Shown: positions 54,439 to 62,054 of the stretch, one piece after another | Numbering within the stretch: position 1 is the first letter of the stretch | Layout: each line of letters starts with the position of its first letter | The notes under the pieces: generated by a model | The model's database searches: none | Told to the model about the DNA's origin: nothing | The model's input: the letters and a program-made list of their open reading frames with translations, nothing else | Assembly (NCBI GenBank): GCA_022616275.1 | Contig: JAKEFB010000209.1 | Coordinates: 25,301-89,300, forward strand | Reading direction: 5' to 3' | Source: Chloroflexota bacterium | Lineage (GTDB): Bacteria; Chloroflexota; Anaerolineae; Promineifilales; Promineifilaceae | Length of the DNA: 64,000 nt | Position numbers and translations under genes: made by a program

Positions 54439-56445
54439 GTGACAACACGGATGCAGGCAGTTTTCCTGGCCCTGATTTTGCTAGGGGCGGCCGTCCTGCG
54501 CCTGACGGGCCTGGATTGGGATAGTTACAACCATTATCATCCTGACGAACGGTATATTACCTGGGTGGGGACGACGATTGAATGGCCCCAGGATTGGTCA
54601 GGGGCGCTGGACCCGGTCAGGTCTGGCCTGAACCCGTTTTACTGGCCGGCCGACGCGGTTAGTGAGGGCATTGTGGTGGAACAGGGGGAACCCCGGCGCT
54701 TTGCTTACGGCCACCTGCCACTGTACCTGGGGGTGGCCTTTACCCGGTTGCTGGAACGCCTGGGGCCGGCGGTGGGGCCGAGGCTGCCGGAGGATTGGCT
54801 GCTGACGCAGGACCTTTTGAACCAGGCCGGCTGGATTGAATTTCGCCACCTGACGGCCGCCAGCCGAGCGCTGACGGCGCTGGTGGACGTGGGGACGGTG
54901 GCGCTGTTGTTCTGGCTGGGCCGCCGGCTGTACGGGCCGGCCGTGGGGCTGCTGGCGGCCGGTTTCCTGGCCGTGAACGTGATGCACATCCAGTTGGCCC
55001 ACTTTTTTACTTCCGACCCCTACCTGACCTTTTTTACGGTGGCAGCGGTACTGTTTATGATTCTGGCCGTGACGCAGCCGGAAAGTGGCCATCGCCGTAT
55101 TTTCTGGACAATGTTGGCGGCAATGACCGTCGGGCTGGCCGTGGGTTCCAAGTTCGGCGGCACTTTGCTGTTGTTGCCGCTGGCGGTGGCGATCTGGCTG
55201 GACAGGGAGCGGCCGGCGCGGCAACGGGGGTTGTGGTTGGCCGCGGCCGGGCTGGTGAGCGCCCTGACTTTTGTGGTGACGAACCCATTTGCCGTCCTGG
55301 ACTGGAACTGCCAAGCGTTAACGCCAGCGCTGCAAATCGGGCCGGCTCGGATTCCAGCGTTGAGTTGGGGTTCCTGTTACCTGCAGAACCTGGCGTTGCA
55401 AGGAACGATGGTCCAGGGGGTACGAGACGTACCGTTTGTCCGCCAGTATATCGGCACCATGCCTTACCTTTATTTCATCGAGATGCAGCTTCGCTGGGGG
55501 ATGGGGCCGTTGCTGGGGGTGGTGGCTTTTGTTGGGTTTGGGTGGGCAGTGGGGAAGAGGGTAATTGGAGATTGGAGATTGGAGATTAGAGATTGGAGAT
55601 TCCAATCTCTAATCTCTAATCTCAGAATGAACAACCCGGCCGGGTGGGTGGTGCTGGCCTGGACGGCGCCGTTTTTTGTCTCGACCGGCGACCTGCAAGT
55701 GAAGTTTATGCGTTATTTGCAGCCGTTGACGCCTTTCCTGATGCTCTACGGCGCGGCGATGATTTTGAGCTGGCGGCAGGCGCTAGGCCGGCGAGTGGCA
55801 GCCGGCGTGGTCCTGGGGGGGACGGCGCTGTATGCGTTAGCCTTCGTCAAAATTTATAGCCAGCCCCATCCCTGGATTACGGCTTCGCGCTGGTTTTACG
55901 ATAACGTGCCCCAAGGGGCGACTATTGTGAACGAAACCTGGGATGATCCGCTGCCGGATTCGCTGGCGGTGGCCGAGGGGGTGCGGCGGCGGACCGAGTT
56001 TAACACCGGTGAGGTGAACTGGTTGACGGGCACGGAGGAGGCGGACGACGAGGATAAGCTAGCCAGTAACCTGGTAGCGCTGGCCGGGGCTGATTACATG
56101 GTGCTGGCCTCGAACCGCAACTATGGGGTGATTCCCCGGCTGCCGGAGCGGTATCCATTGTCCAGCCAATATTACCCGCTGCTGTTTGACGGCCGGCTGG
56201 GGTTTGAGGTGGTCTACGCCGGCACACGGACGCCAAGCCTGTTTGGGCTGCACCTGAAGCCGGATACGTTTGGCTGGCCGGGGTTGCGGCCGCCGCCGGC
56301 CGTGGCCGAGTACCTGGACAGCCTGGCCGGCCCCAATCTCGGCCGGGCCGACGAGAGCTTTACGGTCTACGACCAGCCGTTGGTGATTATTTTAGAGAAT
56401 AGAGGGCGGCTGACGGTGGAGGAGATGCGGGCGCTATTCGAGTAG
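54439..56445 (+). CDS. GT39/PMT-type membrane glycosyltransferase
   Basis: 668 aa. GT-C fold lipid-phosphate-sugar-dependent glycosyltransferase: first helix, then an extracytoplasmic loop with the catalytic-type acidic pair in YHPDERYI (Asp36-Glu37), RFAYGHLPLYLG, and about 10-11 further helices (GPAVGLLAAGFLAVNVMHIQ, FFTSDPYLTFF), with a C-terminal soluble domain about 500-668. It transfers sugars from polyprenyl-phosphate donors to proteins or lipids outside the membrane. Residues about 375-396 (VIGDWRLEIRDWRFQSLISN) are coded by a palindromic repeat inserted between helices. The 3' end is duplicated as an 18-base tandem array that includes the stop codon. GTG start with no ribosome binding site, consistent with a leaderless mRNA. 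Confidence 0.8.
   Translation: MTTRMQAVFLALILLGAAVLRLTGLDWDSYNHYHPDERYITWVGTTIEWPQDWSGALDPVRSGLNPFYWPADAVSEGIVVEQGEPRRFAYGHLPLYLGVAFTRLLERLGPAVGPRLPEDWLLTQDLLNQAGWIEFRHLTAASRALTALVDVGTVALLFWLGRRLYGPAVGLLAAGFLAVNVMHIQLAHFFTSDPYLTFFTVAAVLFMILAVTQPESGHRRIFWTMLAAMTVGLAVGSKFGGTLLLLPLAVAIWLDRERPARQRGLWLAAAGLVSALTFVVTNPFAVLDWNCQALTPALQIGPARIPALSWGSCYLQNLALQGTMVQGVRDVPFVRQYIGTMPYLYFIEMQLRWGMGPLLGVVAFVGFGWAVGKRVIGDWRLEIRDWRFQSLISNLRMNNPAGWVVLAWTAPFFVSTGDLQVKFMRYLQPLTPFLMLYGAAMILSWRQALGRRVAAGVVLGGTALYALAFVKIYSQPHPWITASRWFYDNVPQGATIVNETWDDPLPDSLAVAEGVRRRTEFNTGEVNWLTGTEEADDEDKLASNLVALAGADYMVLASNRNYGVIPRLPERYPLSSQYYPLLFDGRLGFEVVYAGTRTPSLFGLHLKPDTFGWPGLRPPPAVAEYLDSLAGPNLGRADESFTVYDQPLVIILENRGRLTVEEMRALFE
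55562..55626. repeat. In-frame palindromic repeat inside the GT39-type gene
   Basis: Tandem GGAGATT words followed by a perfect 15-bp hairpin (55582-55596 with 55602-55616). The hairpin arm is identical to the core of the intergenic palindrome at 35507-35551. The insertion encodes about 22 residues and preserves the frame. Confidence 0.85.
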
Positions 56446-56514
56446 CGGGCGCTATTTGAGTAGCGGGCGCTATTTGAGTAGCGGGCGCTATTTGAGTAGC
56501 GGGCGCTGTTTGAG
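56428..56514 (+). repeat. 18-bp tandem array spanning the stop codon
   Basis: Four full 18-base units (CGGGCGCTATTTGAGTAG) and one partial. The first unit is the real end of the GT39-type gene (Arg-Ala-Leu-Phe-Glu-stop); the others follow in frame, each with its own TAG. Confidence 0.95.
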
Positions 56515-56530
56515 ATAACATGAGCGGCCG

Positions 56531-56559
56531 TTGACACACCCCTTACCCCCCGCTACACT
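56531..56559 (+). promoter_or_regulatory. Strong promoter giving a predicted leaderless DUF4058 mRNA
   Basis: TTGACA (56531-56536), a 17-base spacer and TACACT (56554-56559). Seven bases downstream is the A of the ATG at 56566; there is no ribosome binding site between. Confidence 0.7.
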
Positions 56560-56565
56560 ATCCTT

Positions 56566-57336
56566 ATGCGCTCGCCTTTTCCGGGCATGGACCCATACCT
56601 AGAGCACCCGGCGCTGTGGCCGGATGTGCATAATCGTTTAATTGCAGCGATTGCCGATGTGCTGTCGCCGCTGGTAGCGCCAAATTATTATGTCGGACTG
56701 GAGCGACGGACGTATTTGCTGAAGCCGGATGATGTGGTATTTATAGGTCGGCCAGACGTGGCTATTATCTCTGGCCATGAGCCAGAACGATTGAGTCGCC
56801 GGCCGTTGGCTGAGGCGGGCGTTCTGACGGTGGACGTGCCAATGAACGATGAGGTGGGGGAATACTTCCTTGAGGTGCATGAGGTGACGACCGGCCGATT
56901 GGTGACGATTCTGGAACTACTTTCGCCGGTAAATAAGTTGCACCCGGAGGGGCGGCGAGAGTACGAGGAGAAGCGGGGTCAGGTCTTTAAGGCGCGGACT
57001 AACCTGGTTGAGGTAGACCTGTTGCGAGCCGGGGAGCCGATGGCGGTGGTCGGCCGGCCGGTGGCCAGCGATTACCGTATCCTGGTCAGCCGGGGGTCGC
57101 AGCGGCCGCGGGCACAATTGTATGCTTTCAACTTGCGCCAGCCGATACCTGATTTCCCTCTGCCGCTGCTGCCGGGGGACGAGGAGCCAATCGTTGGCCT
57201 GAACGAGATCGTGAATGAACTGTACAGCCGGGCGCGGTTTGATTTGCGGTTGGATTACAAGCGGCCGCCAGTCCCGCCGCTGCGCCAGGAAGACGTGGCC
57301 TGGGCGCAAGCGCTGGTTGAAGCCTGGCAAGTTTAA
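56566..57336 (+). CDS. DUF4058 family protein
   Basis: 256 aa. The start MRSPFPGMDPYLEHPALWPD is the hallmark of DUF4058, a family common in cyanobacteria, Planctomycetes and Chloroflexota with no established function. Continues with the typical ERRTYLLKPDD, RPDVAII, YFLEVHEVTTGRLVTILELL, SPVNK, and REYEEKRGQVFKARTNLVEVDLLRAGE, a pattern reminiscent of a PD-(D/E)xK-like nuclease core (Glu..Glu-x-Leu..Lys), though activity is not shown. Soluble. Probably translated from a leaderless mRNA. Monocistronic. Confidence 0.88.
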   Translation: MRSPFPGMDPYLEHPALWPDVHNRLIAAIADVLSPLVAPNYYVGLERRTYLLKPDDVVFIGRPDVAIISGHEPERLSRRPLAEAGVLTVDVPMNDEVGEYFLEVHEVTTGRLVTILELLSPVNKLHPEGRREYEEKRGQVFKARTNLVEVDLLRAGEPMAVVGRPVASDYRILVSRGSQRPRAQLYAFNLRQPIPDFPLPLLPGDEEPIVGLNEIVNELYSRARFDLRLDYKRPPVPPLRQEDVAWAQALVEAWQV

Positions 57337-57387
57337 CCCCCTTTCGAATAGACAGAAAAGGGCATGGTAGTGGCTTTTGGCGTATAA

Positions 57388-57456
57388 GATGATACGGTCC
57401 AGTCGGAGTTGCTGGAAGGCTTTAGCGTTCCGGTCCAGCAAATTTGTGTTTCTTAA
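57388..57456 (+). pseudogene. Possible remnant of a Uma2/DUF820-type protein
   Basis: 22 codons ending in a stop (DDTVQSELLEGFSVPVQQIC) resemble the C-terminal 'S-x-L-L-x-G-F-x-V' stretch of Uma2-family endonuclease-like proteins. No start or core is left in the 313-base gap 57337-57649, which otherwise contains only repeats and a promoter. Confidence 0.3.
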
Positions 57457-57471
57457 GGGAACGTTCAGGAG

Positions 57472-57540
57472 GTGGCACGGTCGGAGACCGGCCACAGCCA
57501 GAGTAATGAAGGGGTGGCGCGGCAGGAGACCGGCCACAGC
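57472..57540. repeat. Two direct copies of the CGGTCGGAGACCGGCCACAGC repeat
   Basis: Copies at 57472-57497 (GGTGGCACGGTCGGAGACCG...) and 57513-57540 (GGTGGCGCGGCAGGAGACCG...), each with the same flanking GGTGGC and CCACAGC, so the repeat unit is larger than the palindrome core. Confidence 0.7.
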
Positions 57541-57552
57541 GCTTTTGGTCGC

Positions 57553-57581
57553 CTGACGCTTTTGGTTATCCTCGCTATAAT
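57553..57581 (+). promoter_or_regulatory. Promoter of the MFS/spermidine-synthase fusion gene
   Basis: CTGACG (57553-57558), a 17-base spacer and TATAAT (57576-57581). The expected start site is near 57588, just before an ATG at 57591 that is out of frame with the protein. Confidence 0.6.
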
Positions 57582-57649
57582 CCCCTCGACATGGCGACGT
57601 TGAGGGTTTCACTATCGAAAATCGAAAGTATTTATTTCTGACCGTCTTC

Positions 57650-59182
57650 GTGGGCGGGATGGCAACGCTGGCGGTAGAGTTTACGACCAGCCGGATGTTG
57701 CAGACTGTCTACGGGACGTCGAACATTGTCTGGGCCAACGTGATTGGCCTGGTGCTGCTGTTTCTGACGCTGGGGTATTTCCTGGGCGGCCGGCTGGCTG
57801 ACCGGTATCCCCAGCCACGATTGTTTTATAGCCTGGTGGCGCTGGCCGGCTTTAGTAGCGTCTTTTTCTTGCTGCTGACGAGCGTGATTTTGCGGCAGGC
57901 GGCGTCGGCGCTGGCGTCGGTACACGTGGGGGCGGTGGTGAGTTCGCTGGTGGCGGTGGTGCTGGCGCTGGCCGCGCCGGTGACGCTGTTGGGCTGTATC
58001 TCGCCTTTTGCCATTCGGCTGGGGGTGCGGACGGTGGCGGAGGCTGGCCGGGTGAGCGGCCGGATTTACGCCATCTCTACCTGGGGCAGCCTGTTGGGGA
58101 CGTATCTGCCGGTGCTGCTCACTATTCCCGAGGCGGGTTCCCGGTTGACGGCGGTCATTTTTGGCGGGGTGCTGCTGTTGATGGGATTGGGGGGGCTGTG
58201 GCAGAGCAGCCCGCGTCTTGGGCTGGCCGGGCTGCTGCTGCCGGCGCTGTTGGGGCCGTTTGTGGCGGCCTGGACGGCCGGCCAGATCAAGGAGTACCCC
58301 GGTCAGGTGTTTGAAACGGAGTCGGCTTATAACTACATCCAGGTCATCCGGGAGGAAGATTGTAATTACCTGCTGCTGAATGAGGGGCAGGCCTACCACT
58401 CCTTTTATTGCGAGAGCGGCCGGGTGCCGCGCATTTCGGTCTGGAGCATTATGCTGGCCGCGCCGTATTTTAACGAACCGGCGGCCGTGGGTGGTGGGCC
58501 GGTGCAGAACCTGGCGGTGATTGGGCTGGCGGCGGGAACGATTCCCAAGCAGTTTACACAGGTCTTTGGTCCGATTCCGATTGACGGGATTGAGCTAGAC
58601 CCGGAGATTGTGGCGGCCGGGCGGACCTATTTTGCTCTGAATGAGCCGAATATCAACGTGATTGTGGGGGACGGCCGGTACGAGTTGAACCAATTGGACG
58701 GCCGGTACGACGTGATTACATTGGATGCCTACAAAGTGCCCTACATTCCCTGGCATCTGACGACGCGGGAGTTTTTTGAGGAGGTCAAGGTACACCTGAG
58801 TGAGCGGGGGGCGCTGGCCATTAACGTCGGCCGGGTGCCCAACGACCGGCGGCTGGTGGAAGCGGTGACGGCGACGTTGTTGACCGTCTTCCCGACGGTG
58901 CATACGATTGACGTGCCGGGGTCGCTGAACAGTATCCTGGTGGCGACGGTCCGGCCGACGGCGGCCGGGAACGTGGCTGCTAACCTGGCTCTGCTGCCGG
59001 CCGGCACGGATCCGCTGCTGGTGGTGGCGGTGCAGACGGCAGCTAATAACCTGGTGCCAACGGTGGCGTCGGAGGTGGTTTTCACCGACGAGCGAGCACC
59101 GGTGGAGACGATGATTGATTCGATCGTCATTCGCTTTTTGCTGGAGGAGGGGCCGGAGAGTTTGCCGAGTATCGGGGGATGA
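57650..59182 (+). CDS. Fused MFS-like membrane protein/spermidine-synthase-like methyltransferase fold
   Basis: 510 aa as drawn from GTG 57650. The N-terminal 215 residues form about 7 helices (VIGLVLLFLTLGYFLGGRLA, PVTLLGCISPFAIRLGVR with the MFS-like loop), and the C-terminal domain has the Rossmann fold of polyamine synthases: LAVIGLAAGTIPKQF, IDGIELDPEIVAAGRTYF, NVIVGDGRYELNQL and YDVITLDAYK. Such fusions are called fused MFS/spermidine synthase; substrate unknown. The true start is uncertain: the frame stays open upstream and codes IENRKYLFLTVFVGG, which looks like the native first helix, but contains no ATG, GTG or TTG before 57650. GAGG at 57602-57605 would fit an ATC start at 57614. 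Confidence 0.8.
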   Translation: MGGMATLAVEFTTSRMLQTVYGTSNIVWANVIGLVLLFLTLGYFLGGRLADRYPQPRLFYSLVALAGFSSVFFLLLTSVILRQAASALASVHVGAVVSSLVAVVLALAAPVTLLGCISPFAIRLGVRTVAEAGRVSGRIYAISTWGSLLGTYLPVLLTIPEAGSRLTAVIFGGVLLLMGLGGLWQSSPRLGLAGLLLPALLGPFVAAWTAGQIKEYPGQVFETESAYNYIQVIREEDCNYLLLNEGQAYHSFYCESGRVPRISVWSIMLAAPYFNEPAAVGGGPVQNLAVIGLAAGTIPKQFTQVFGPIPIDGIELDPEIVAAGRTYFALNEPNINVIVGDGRYELNQLDGRYDVITLDAYKVPYIPWHLTTREFFEEVKVHLSERGALAINVGRVPNDRRLVEAVTATLLTVFPTVHTIDVPGSLNSILVATVRPTAAGNVAANLALLPAGTDPLLVVAVQTAANNLVPTVASEVVFTDERAPVETMIDSIVIRFLLEEGPESLPSIGG

Positions 59183-59205
59183 CGTTAAGGACTGAGGACT
59201 GAGGG

Positions 59206-59922
59206 ATGAGGAAGGTAGGGTTGAATAAGCGTTTGGCTCCTGTGGTGGGTTGGTTGGTGGTGGTGGCGATGCCGTTTTTTCTGGGCTTTACTACGGTTAC
59301 GTTGATTATCAGCGAAGCTTACCCGCGCTACCAGTACAGCAATCCCAATTTTCCCGAGGACCGTTTTGGTTTTACGCAGGAGGAGCGGTTGGAGCTGGCG
59401 TTGGTGGCGGTAGGGTATTTGCAAAGGCGGGAGCCGGCCGAAGAGGTGATTTATTTGCTGGAACAGCAACGGATCCCAGGGAGTGACGAGCCGCTGTACA
59501 ACGAGCGGGAGATCGGCCACATGACAGACGTGAAGCGGGTGACCGACGCCATCCGGCGAGGGACGCAAATCGCCGGCTTTATCGTCGCTGCCGGACTGGT
59601 GTTTTTGCTGATGCGGCCGGAAACGCGGCCGGCGGCTTATCTGGCCCTGTGGCGCGGCGGCCTGGCGACGACGGCCGTGCTCCTGGTCATTGCCTTGTTT
59701 ATCTTGTTGGGTTGGAGCATCTTTTTTGTGCAGTTCCACGAATTGCTCTTTCCTCCTGGGACCTGGACTTTTTCATATAGTGATTCACTGATCCGGTTGT
59801 TCCCAGAGAAATTTTGGTTTGACCTGGGGGTGCTCCTGAGTGCCGGCACGTTAGTGGAAGGAGTGCTGGTGGCGGCGATTGGATATTTCCTGAAGCGTCG
59901 TCACAGAGAGCAAGGAATTTGA
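59206..59922 (+). CDS. TIGR01906-like integral membrane protein
   Basis: 238 aa with four predicted transmembrane helices: about 11-33, 125-142, 150-172 and 207-230. Between the first and second is an extracytoplasmic region with YQYSNPNFPEDRFGFTQEER and NEREIGHMTDVKRV, which I associate with the TIGR01906/DUF1461 family of unknown function. Starts 24 bases after the fused spermidine-synthase gene, so the two may be an operon; the gap consists of GGACTGAGGACTGAGG repeats that also act as ribosome binding site. The stop codon overlaps the next repeat (CGCAAAG). Confidence 0.75.
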   Translation: MRKVGLNKRLAPVVGWLVVVAMPFFLGFTTVTLIISEAYPRYQYSNPNFPEDRFGFTQEERLELALVAVGYLQRREPAEEVIYLLEQQRIPGSDEPLYNEREIGHMTDVKRVTDAIRRGTQIAGFIVAAGLVFLLMRPETRPAAYLALWRGGLATTAVLLVIALFILLGWSIFFVQFHELLFPPGTWTFSYSDSLIRLFPEKFWFDLGVLLSAGTLVEGVLVAAIGYFLKRRHREQGI

Positions 59923-59930
59923 CGCAAAGG

Positions 59931-59971
59931 CGCAAAGATGCAAAGAAATAATTGATCTTTGCATCTTTGCG
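59931..59971. repeat. CGCAAAGATGCAAAG inverted repeat
   Basis: 15-bp perfect arms (59931-59945 and 59957-59971) directly after the membrane protein gene, likely acting as mRNA end structure. Related to the repeat at 3205-3239. Confidence 0.7.
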
Positions 59972-59998
59972 TCTTGATATTTTTCTTGAGAGGCGCGG

Positions 59999-60847
59999 AT
60001 GAAACAGGTGGTGATTACCGGCGTTTCGACGGGGATCGGCCGGGCGGCGGCCGAGGAGTTGATCAGGCATGGCTATCACGTCTTTGGCAGTGTGCGCAGG
60101 GAGGCGGATGGGGCCACAGCACAACAGGCGTTGGGAGAGCGGTTTACGCCGCTGCTGTTTGACGTGACCGATGAAGGGGCGATCCAGGCTGCGGCGGCCG
60201 AGGTGGAACGGGTGCTGAAAGGCCAGGGGCTGGCCGGGCTGGTCAATAACGCCGGCATTGTCGTGCCCGGCCCGTTGATGCACCTGCCGCTGGCAGATAT
60301 CCGCTACCAGTTTGAGGTTAACGTGGTGGGGGTGGTGGCCGTGACCCAGGCTTTTTTGCCGCTGTTGGGAGCAAAGAAGAACACCAGCCACCTGCCCGGC
60401 CGGATCGTCAATATTAGCTCGGTCAGCGGCCGGATTGCCTACCCGTTTATGGCTCCTTACGCCGCTTCCAAGCACGCTCTGGAGGCTCTATCCGATTCGC
60501 TGCGGCGCGAGTTGATGTTGTACGGTATTGACGTAATTGTCATTGAGCCGGGCTCAGTGCAGACGCCGATCTGGGACAAGGCGGCCGAGCTGGACGTAAA
60601 TCTCCTGGCCGATACAGACTACTTTGACATTTTGCCGGACTTGCAGCGAACGATGGTGAAGCAGGGCCGGCAGGGTATCCCGGTGGAGAAGGTGGCCCAG
60701 GTGATCCGGGAGGCGCTGGAGAATAAGCGGCCGAAAACGCGGTACGTCCTGGCCCGGGAGTGGCTGAAGGGTTGGATTTTACCGCGCTGGCTGCCCGACC
60801 GCTGGTTTGACCGGATTGTGGCGGACCGGATTGGCTTTAAAAGATGA
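59999..60847 (+). CDS. Short-chain dehydrogenase/reductase (classical SDR)
   Basis: 282 aa. Classical SDR with cofactor motif TGVSTGIG (7-14), NNAG (about 82-85), the catalytic Ser in NISSVSG, and YAASK (Tyr-x-x-x-Lys near 158-162), followed by the PGSVQTPIWDK substrate loop and a C-terminal extension with the amphipathic RWLPDRWFDRIVADR. Residue Arg31-Arg32 after beta-2 (GSVRRE) points to NADPH. Substrate unknown; the type resembles retinol/17-beta-HSD-like SDRs. ATG 59999 with GAGGCGCGG just upstream. Confidence 0.88.
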   Translation: MKQVVITGVSTGIGRAAAEELIRHGYHVFGSVRREADGATAQQALGERFTPLLFDVTDEGAIQAAAAEVERVLKGQGLAGLVNNAGIVVPGPLMHLPLADIRYQFEVNVVGVVAVTQAFLPLLGAKKNTSHLPGRIVNISSVSGRIAYPFMAPYAASKHALEALSDSLRRELMLYGIDVIVIEPGSVQTPIWDKAAELDVNLLADTDYFDILPDLQRTMVKQGRQGIPVEKVAQVIREALENKRPKTRYVLAREWLKGWILPRWLPDRWFDRIVADRIGFKR

Positions 60848-60868
60848 GAGGGAGAGGGGGTGAGGGGT

Positions 60869-60906
60869 AATCGCGAATGGCACGAATGGGCGAATGGCGC
60901 GAATTT
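60869..60906. repeat. CGCGAATGGCACGAATGGGCGAATGGCGCGAAT repeat
   Basis: Four CGAAT words in tandem between the convergent SDR and M23 genes, same family as at 24757-24842. Confidence 0.6.
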
Positions 60907-60909
60907 ATA

Positions 60910-62052
60910 TTAATTACCGAGGACAATCTCTATAAAGCTGGTTTGGTAGGGGTAGACCCAGAGTTCGATTTTGACTTTTTGGTCGCCGCTGCCGGCGGTC
61001 AGTTCATAGTAGCCGGCCTGGACGTCGTCGAGGACGAAGTTTTCGTTCCAGGTGTCGTCGGGGTTGACGGTGTCGCCAGCGTAGGTGGTGGTGGCGTTGT
61101 AGGGAGAGGGGGCGTCAATGCGGCGCAGGCTGACGGGTACTTCGTTGGCCAGAGCGCCGTCGGGCCAGGTGACCCGGCCGGCAACCACGCCCCGGTCGGG
61201 GAAGGGGTAGAGCCACAGCAGCGGGTTGCGGGTGGCGTCGTAGCTGTTCTGGCCGACGCGAACTTCAAAATGGAGATGGGGGCCGTCGGCCGTGCCAGTA
61301 GCGCCGGAGAGGCCAATCACGTCCTGGGGCTGGACGTGCTGCCCGACGGCAACGGCTACCTGGGAAAGGTGGCCGTAGAGGGTGAAGACGGGCTGGCCGT
61401 CGAGTGGAGAGTCCAGTTCCAGGACGATCAACGTACCATAAAAGTCGAAAGAGGGTCCATATAACTCCAGGCTATCGTCGCCGGCGACGCGGACGGTTCC
61501 GCTGGCAGCGGCCAGAACCGGCGTGCCGCTGGATACGTTGAACTCTACCCCATGATGGGGGCGCAACGTGCCGCCACGGGTACTACCGTAGGGGTAGGTC
61601 TTGTCGGTCCAAACGACGCTGCCTTCGGGGACCGGCCGGAGCAACCAGTAATGTTCCCAGAGAGGGGTGTTAGGCAGGGCAGGCAAGGTAAAGGTGGGGA
61701 GCGGCGTGATTGTGGGGGCTTCGGTGGCCATTGCCGGAAGTGTACCCGGTGGGGCCGACGTGACGGTGGGTCCGGCGGTGGCCAGGGCGTTGCCGGTGGC
61801 GGTGGCGTTGAGAGCGTCAGCTTCAGGCAGACGAAAGGATTGGTTATTTTGTGGCGCGGCCACGGTCATGACTAGCGGCGGAGGCATGGGAGTGGCCGTG
61901 GCCAGGGCTGGCCCGGTGGCCAATGGGGTGGTAGCAGGGAGGACAGTTGTGACTTCCGGCCGGCAGGCAGCCAGGAGAAATAGGACCAGGCCGGCTGCCA
62001 GGGTAGGCAGGCAACGGCCTGGCCGGTTCCAGATTTGTAACCTTAAAACCAA
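60910..62052 (-). CDS. M23-family (LytM/peptidoglycan endopeptidase-like) lipoprotein
   Basis: 380 aa. Lipobox LAAC (Cys30) after a hydrophobic segment; then a Thr/Pro/Ala-rich linker, and the M23 domain about 155-285: HHGVEFNVSSGTPVLAAASG, VFTLYGHLSQVAVAVGQHV, and GTADGPHLHFEVRVG. In active M23 enzymes the first zinc motif is HxGxD; here it reads HHGVE, so Glu replaces Asp while the second motif HLH is kept. A C-terminal carboxypeptidase-regulatory-like beta domain (VAGRVTWPDGALANEVPVSL) follows. The start TTG 62052 lies 3 bases after the ftcD stop, suggesting translational coupling, although a later start is possible. Likely cell-wall remodelling or a non-catalytic adaptor. Confidence 0.82.
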   Translation of the reverse strand: MVLRLQIWNRPGRCLPTLAAGLVLFLLAACRPEVTTVLPATTPLATGPALATATPMPPPLVMTVAAPQNNQSFRLPEADALNATATGNALATAGPTVTSAPPGTLPAMATEAPTITPLPTFTLPALPNTPLWEHYWLLRPVPEGSVVWTDKTYPYGSTRGGTLRPHHGVEFNVSSGTPVLAAASGTVRVAGDDSLELYGPSFDFYGTLIVLELDSPLDGQPVFTLYGHLSQVAVAVGQHVQPQDVIGLSGATGTADGPHLHFEVRVGQNSYDATRNPLLWLYPFPDRGVVAGRVTWPDGALANEVPVSLRRIDAPSPYNATTTYAGDTVNPDDTWNENFVLDDVQAGYYELTAGSGDQKVKIELWVYPYQTSFIEIVLGN

Positions 62053-62054
62053 GC

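Noticed and set aside
56428-56514. Tandem repeats considered as a CRISPR array
   Set aside because: The 18-bp units are contiguous without spacers and there are no cas genes.
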